Below, piece after piece: positions 61,101 through 64,000 of a DNA stretch of 64,000 nucleotides. This DNA comes from Aestuariivita sp049276915 (GTDB lineage: Bacteria; Pseudomonadota; Alphaproteobacteria; Rhodobacterales; Rhodobacteraceae): contig NZ_JBASXK010000051.1 of NCBI RefSeq assembly GCF_049276915.1, positions 1 to 64,000 on the forward strand, read 5' to 3'. The notes under the pieces are model-generated. The model saw only the letters and a program-made list of their open reading frames with translations, was not told where the DNA came from and made no database searches. The first letter of the stretch is position 1; every line of letters begins with the position of its first letter. Both the position numbers and the translations under genes were made by a program.

Positions 61101-61632
61101 GCGTTTCGCGCTCCGCTGCTTCTTTCTGGTTCAAAATACCCGGCCCTACGGCCAGGTCAGGTGCAGGTTCGGACAGGAGGCACAGACCGTCCCGGCCCCG
61201 TATCGTAACCATGCAGGACTATTCCTCCAGCCGAGCCAGGCGAAGGAAACGGCGGGCCGTGTGAGCCCAGGCAAGTCGTTCTGCCAGTTCACAACAGCCC
61301 TCAAGGTTCCGCCCTGTCCCTGCGTCGTCATGATAACCACACGGTGGTTGCGCGGCTCAACGACATTCAATTGGCCATCAGTCTGCCTCGGAAACATACG
61401 CCGAACCTTGCACCAGGAACGCAGACAATCTTTCTCTGCGCCCATGCTCACGGGATGCTGATGCAACGTGATTGGCGGTGCGCCGCGCTTCGATTGAATG
61501 TTCGACAATGACACTGACACACCGTCGTCAGGTGAACTGAGTGAACATGCGCGGTGTGTCCGGAACGTCAGAGGTGGATGCTGCGGTGACGAGTATGTCT
61601 TCGGACAAAGTGAAAACGCGAAGGACAAGGCC
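61101..61632. other. Gene-poor stretch between katG and DUF3179 gene
   Basis: About 530 bases. A minus-strand frame of 195 codons (61146-61733) crosses it, but its composition (many Trp, Arg, Ser, Pro, no recognised motif) and its overlap with the DUF3179 signal peptide suggest chance. No tRNA, repeat or mobile-element signature seen. The leader of the DUF3179 gene must be in its right part. Confidence 0.35.
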
Positions 61633-63018
61633 ATGAGAGTGCTACATGCCGCATTTCGAAGCGGGGTTTTGACAGTATCAATAGCTGCGCTGACCCTGCT
61701 CCAGTTTGGTGCCTTGCAAGCCCAAGAGGCCAAACCGCAACCAGACTATGTGATTGCGCAGTTCGGCCAACCACCGGCAATACCGGAAGGCCTGATTTCA
61801 CAGGATTTGCAGGCGGCTGTGCGCATCGTCTTCATCGACAGCCTTGCGCGGTCTGACTGGGGCAGCGATCAGGCCAGCGCATTGGAGCAGATCGCGCAAT
61901 CCGGCGACCCCCGGTTGGCCTGGATCATCAGCGACATGATGCGCTTTACCTGGCGCGAAGAATTCGATGACGCTCTTGCCGAAGCGGCCGCCAGACTGCT
62001 GGAGATCGATCTTCAAACGCCGCACCGCTGGGGAGAGATTACCGACCATCTGATCGCATGGGATATTCCGTCCTACCCCGGATATCTTGAGGCCAAGCGC
62101 GCCATCTTCACCAATTTCGTGCCAGGTTGGGAGCGGATATTCGTTGAAGGGAACATCGATTGGCGGCTGGTTTCCTGGGGTGGCGTCCTGATCGATGATC
62201 GCCCCTACAACAGAACCAAAGCAGGCTGTAACTGCATTCCCGCCGCTGACAATCCCGAGGTGAGCAGCGCCGCAGAGGCCACTTGGCTGAAGGATGACGA
62301 TATCGTTTTCGGCATCGAGGTTAACGGTGAGTTTCGCGCTTATCCGCGTCGGATCATGGAAGTGCGCGAGATGGTGAACGACACCTTGGGTGGCCGCCAC
62401 CTGGGCATTCCCTATTGCACCCTATGCGGTGCGGCGCAGGCCTATTTTACCGACGGGCTACCCGCTGGGATCGAGCGCCCAATTCTACGCACATCCGGCC
62501 TGCTGATCCGATCAAACAAGGTCATGTACGATGTGAATACCTATTCGGTCTTTGATACGTTCCTTGGTCATGCGGTCACCGGTCCATTGGCCGAAAAGAA
62601 CCTGAAGCTTGAACAAGCCACCGTCATCACCACCGATTGGGGAACCTGGAAAGCCGAACATCCCGAGACCACGGTTCTGGTCGAAGAACTTGCCCTTGGT
62701 CGTAATTTCGACTTCCGCAATGGCCGGGACGCGAATGGGCCGATCTTTCCGGTCGGCGATGTCGATCCGCGTCTTCCCGTTCATGAGGACGTCATTGGTG
62801 TCGTCACCGCGTCGGGAAAACCTGTCGCCTTTCAGAGAAGCACCGCATTACTTGCTTTGAAGAACGGTGCCCGGATCGCCTATGAGAACGTGCGTCTTGA
62901 ACTGGATGCTGGGGGCATAAGGGCCGTCGATGCGGATGGCTCGGATCTTGGGAGCCATCAGGCCTTCTGGTTTGCCTGGTCGCAATTCCATCCCGGAACC
63001 GCGCTTTGGACGCGCTAG
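61633..63018 (+). CDS. Secreted DUF3179 domain protein
   Basis: 461 residues with a signal peptide (VLTVSIAALTLLQFGALQAQ, cleavage near AQ-E). The DUF3179 core is YPRRIMEVREMVNDTLGG, then GIPYCTLCGAAQAYF with a Cys-x-x-Cys pair, and FDTFLGHAVTGP. Another Cys pair is CNC at AGCNCIPAAD. Function unknown; periplasmic redox or metal role is possible from the cysteines. The ATG at 61633 fits the signal peptide; the upstream frame to 61498 is unlikely. No partner on the same strand before it. Confidence 0.82.
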   Translation: MRVLHAAFRSGVLTVSIAALTLLQFGALQAQEAKPQPDYVIAQFGQPPAIPEGLISQDLQAAVRIVFIDSLARSDWGSDQASALEQIAQSGDPRLAWIISDMMRFTWREEFDDALAEAAARLLEIDLQTPHRWGEITDHLIAWDIPSYPGYLEAKRAIFTNFVPGWERIFVEGNIDWRLVSWGGVLIDDRPYNRTKAGCNCIPAADNPEVSSAAEATWLKDDDIVFGIEVNGEFRAYPRRIMEVREMVNDTLGGRHLGIPYCTLCGAAQAYFTDGLPAGIERPILRTSGLLIRSNKVMYDVNTYSVFDTFLGHAVTGPLAEKNLKLEQATVITTDWGTWKAEHPETTVLVEELALGRNFDFRNGRDANGPIFPVGDVDPRLPVHEDVIGVVTASGKPVAFQRSTALLALKNGARIAYENVRLELDAGGIRAVDADGSDLGSHQAFWFAWSQFHPGTALWTR

Positions 63019-63288
63019 GGCTGGCAAGGCGCGCATCTCGATAGCACCCGCCAACCTTTGCGCCGCAGTACCGTCAGAACAGAAAGCCCGGAGAACAACT
63101 CGCCTTTGATCCAACCAGACGGATTTGCCGCCCTTGGTCAGGTTGGAAACCTGTGGAAACTTGTGCCTGAATGGCAACAGGGAACGCCGAAAAAATATTG
63201 ATGATTCAATACCTTTTCCCTGATTGATATAGTGGAAGGTGTGAAGAGTCAGGCAATACTGACCATCAACTGAGGTTTCGGGTTCAAA
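63019..63288. promoter_or_regulatory. Gap with outer-membrane gene promoter and inverted repeat
   Basis: 270 bases, no gene seen. TATTGA-TGAT-TCAATA (63196-63211) is a perfect 6-bp inverted repeat. TTCAAT (63205-63210) and TATAGT (63228-63233) are a -35/-10 pair with 17-base spacing, 55 bases before the next start. So the repeat could be an operator overlapping the -35 box. Confidence 0.4.
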
Positions 63289-64000
63289 ATGAAAAAAACA
63301 ATTACAATTGGGCTATGCGCCCTGTTCATGAACGCACCAAACATCCATGCCGCCGAGTTTACAGGAGGGTCTGCCGACTTCGGGTATTCTGCCTTCCTGG
63401 ATGATACGGACGTGTCACGCCTTGCGCTGCGCGGACAAGCGGAACTGGGTTTCGATCAGAACTTCGCGATGCAGATGGACATCGGCACCTACAATTTCGG
63501 TTTCATCAATGACTCGGGCACGAATATCGGCTTGCACGCGATCTATCATGTGAATCACGCGACATCGCTGGGTGTGTTCTATGCGCGCGACAACCTGGCT
63601 GGTGGAAACGGTGACGTTTTCGGTGTGGAAGCAGGCTTTGACTTTTCCAACACAACCGCCGGAGAGGCCTATTTTTCGACAGGCGACAGCCAAGGTATCG
63701 ATGCCAACATCTATGGCTTTGATCTCGCTCACTACATCTCGGACGCATTTCAACTGCGCGCAGGCGTCGATTTTGTAGATTCGGATTTGGGCTTTGATCT
63801 GACCCGTTGGGCATTTGGTGTCGAGTATCAATCCATAGGTCCCGCGAACTATTACGCCGAACTGGGCAGCCTTGATGCAAATGCGCTTGGCCTTGCCGGT
63901 TCGGAGGCGTTTTTGGGCTTTGGCGTGCGTCTGGATTTCGGTGTGGACCGTGGTGCCACTTTCGGACAACGCGGGCTTCTGGATCTCTTGCCAGGCCTCT
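63289..64000 (+). CDS. Outer-membrane beta-barrel-like protein, 3' cut by window
   Basis: At least 237 residues, open at the window end. A signal peptide (MKKTITIGLCALFMNAPNIHA, then AEF) precedes alternating hydrophobic strands with aromatic girdles: SADFGYSAFLDD, LGFDQNFAMQMDIGTYNFGF, SLGVFYARDNL, FGVEAGFDFSN and AYFSTGDS. No close family recognised, but the pattern fits a small porin or OmpA/OmpW-like barrel. The start lacks a strong Shine-Dalgarno. Confidence 0.65.
   Translation, partial: MKKTITIGLCALFMNAPNIHAAEFTGGSADFGYSAFLDDTDVSRLALRGQAELGFDQNFAMQMDIGTYNFGFINDSGTNIGLHAIYHVNHATSLGVFYARDNLAGGNGDVFGVEAGFDFSNTTAGEAYFSTGDSQGIDANIYGFDLAHYISDAFQLRAGVDFVDSDLGFDLTRWAFGVEYQSIGPANYYAELGSLDANALGLAGSEAFLGFGVRLDFGVDRGATFGQRGLLDLLPGL

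Noticed and set aside
61146..61733. 195-codon minus-strand frame as a real gene
   Set aside because: No recognised family, odd composition, overlap with the DUF3179 signal peptide. Left as unassigned.
1..64000. CRISPR arrays, tRNA or rRNA genes, prophage
   Set aside because: No regular repeat-spacer pattern, no cloverleaf or rRNA stretch, no phage structural genes noticed by eye; a tRNAscan or covariance search was not possible.

Overview
The window looks like a chromosomal segment of a marine Roseobacter-group (Rhodobacterales, Alphaproteobacteria) bacterium. This is inferred from the high GC content, the many 4-base start/stop overlaps, the mix of TRAP and ABC importers for small organic solutes, a full carbon-phosphorus (C-P) lyase locus, a ptsP-lysC neighbourhood, and protein families typical of that clade (DUF1178, DUF6065, GlcG/HbpS, AttH-like). 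No rRNA, tRNA, CRISPR array or prophage was recognised. The only mobile-element traces are at the extreme left end.

Layout. 1-0.5 kb: worn insertion-sequence debris (IS3 OrfA N-terminus and short direct repeats). 0.5-9.2 kb: a mixed catabolic block with an amidase, a GntR/enoyl-CoA hydratase/CoA-transferase operon, the 3' part of a TRAP large permease, a GlcG/HbpS protein, a glutamine-synthetase-like ligase and an iron alcohol dehydrogenase. The GntR gene (minus strand) and the TRAP permease gene (plus strand) both lose their 5' ends at the same place near 4.59 kb, which looks like a deletion scar. 9.4-16.6 kb: a plus-strand operon of a CodA-like deaminase, a BMP-type ABC importer (binding protein, double ATPase, two permeases) and a second amidase, read as uptake and hydrolysis of a nucleobase-like or other N-heterocyclic compound. 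16.7-25.5 kb: a DUF6065 gene, then a tightly coupled seven-gene minus-strand operon (flavin monooxygenase, SDR, aldehyde dehydrogenase, TRAP DctP-DctQ-DctM, Asp/Glu-racemase-fold enzyme) divergent from a GntR/UTRA regulator. This is a self-contained uptake and catabolism system of unknown substrate.

25.5-30.1 kb: a PNPOx-fold flavoprotein and an AttEFGH-like set (lipocalin-like protein, FtsX permease, LolD-like ATPase). 30.2-42.7 kb: the phosphonate region. phnGHIJKL-N-M plus a metallo-beta-lactamase-fold gene run leftward from a palindromic site. phnF runs rightward from that site. phnC-D-E-E plus a hexapeptide transferase converges on phnF, and a possible Pho box lies before phnC. No canonical PhnP is present, so the MBL-fold enzyme after phnM is a candidate stand-in. 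42.8-50.5 kb: housekeeping genes (ptsP, lysC, SDR, DUF1178, Nudix, EcsC, GNAT, flavin reductase). 50.5-56.8 kb: aquaporin Z, a SulP transporter, and mtnP-lysE-apt, in which MTA phosphorylase releases adenine and Apt recycles it, then a GlcD-like FAD oxidase. 56.9-61.1 kb: a secreted MBL-fold protein, oxyR and divergent katG, a peroxide-defence pair. 61.1-64 kb: about 0.5 kb without a recognisable gene, a secreted DUF3179 protein and a small outer-membrane beta-barrel-like protein cut by the window end.

All functional calls come from reading motifs and gene order by eye; no database search was run.
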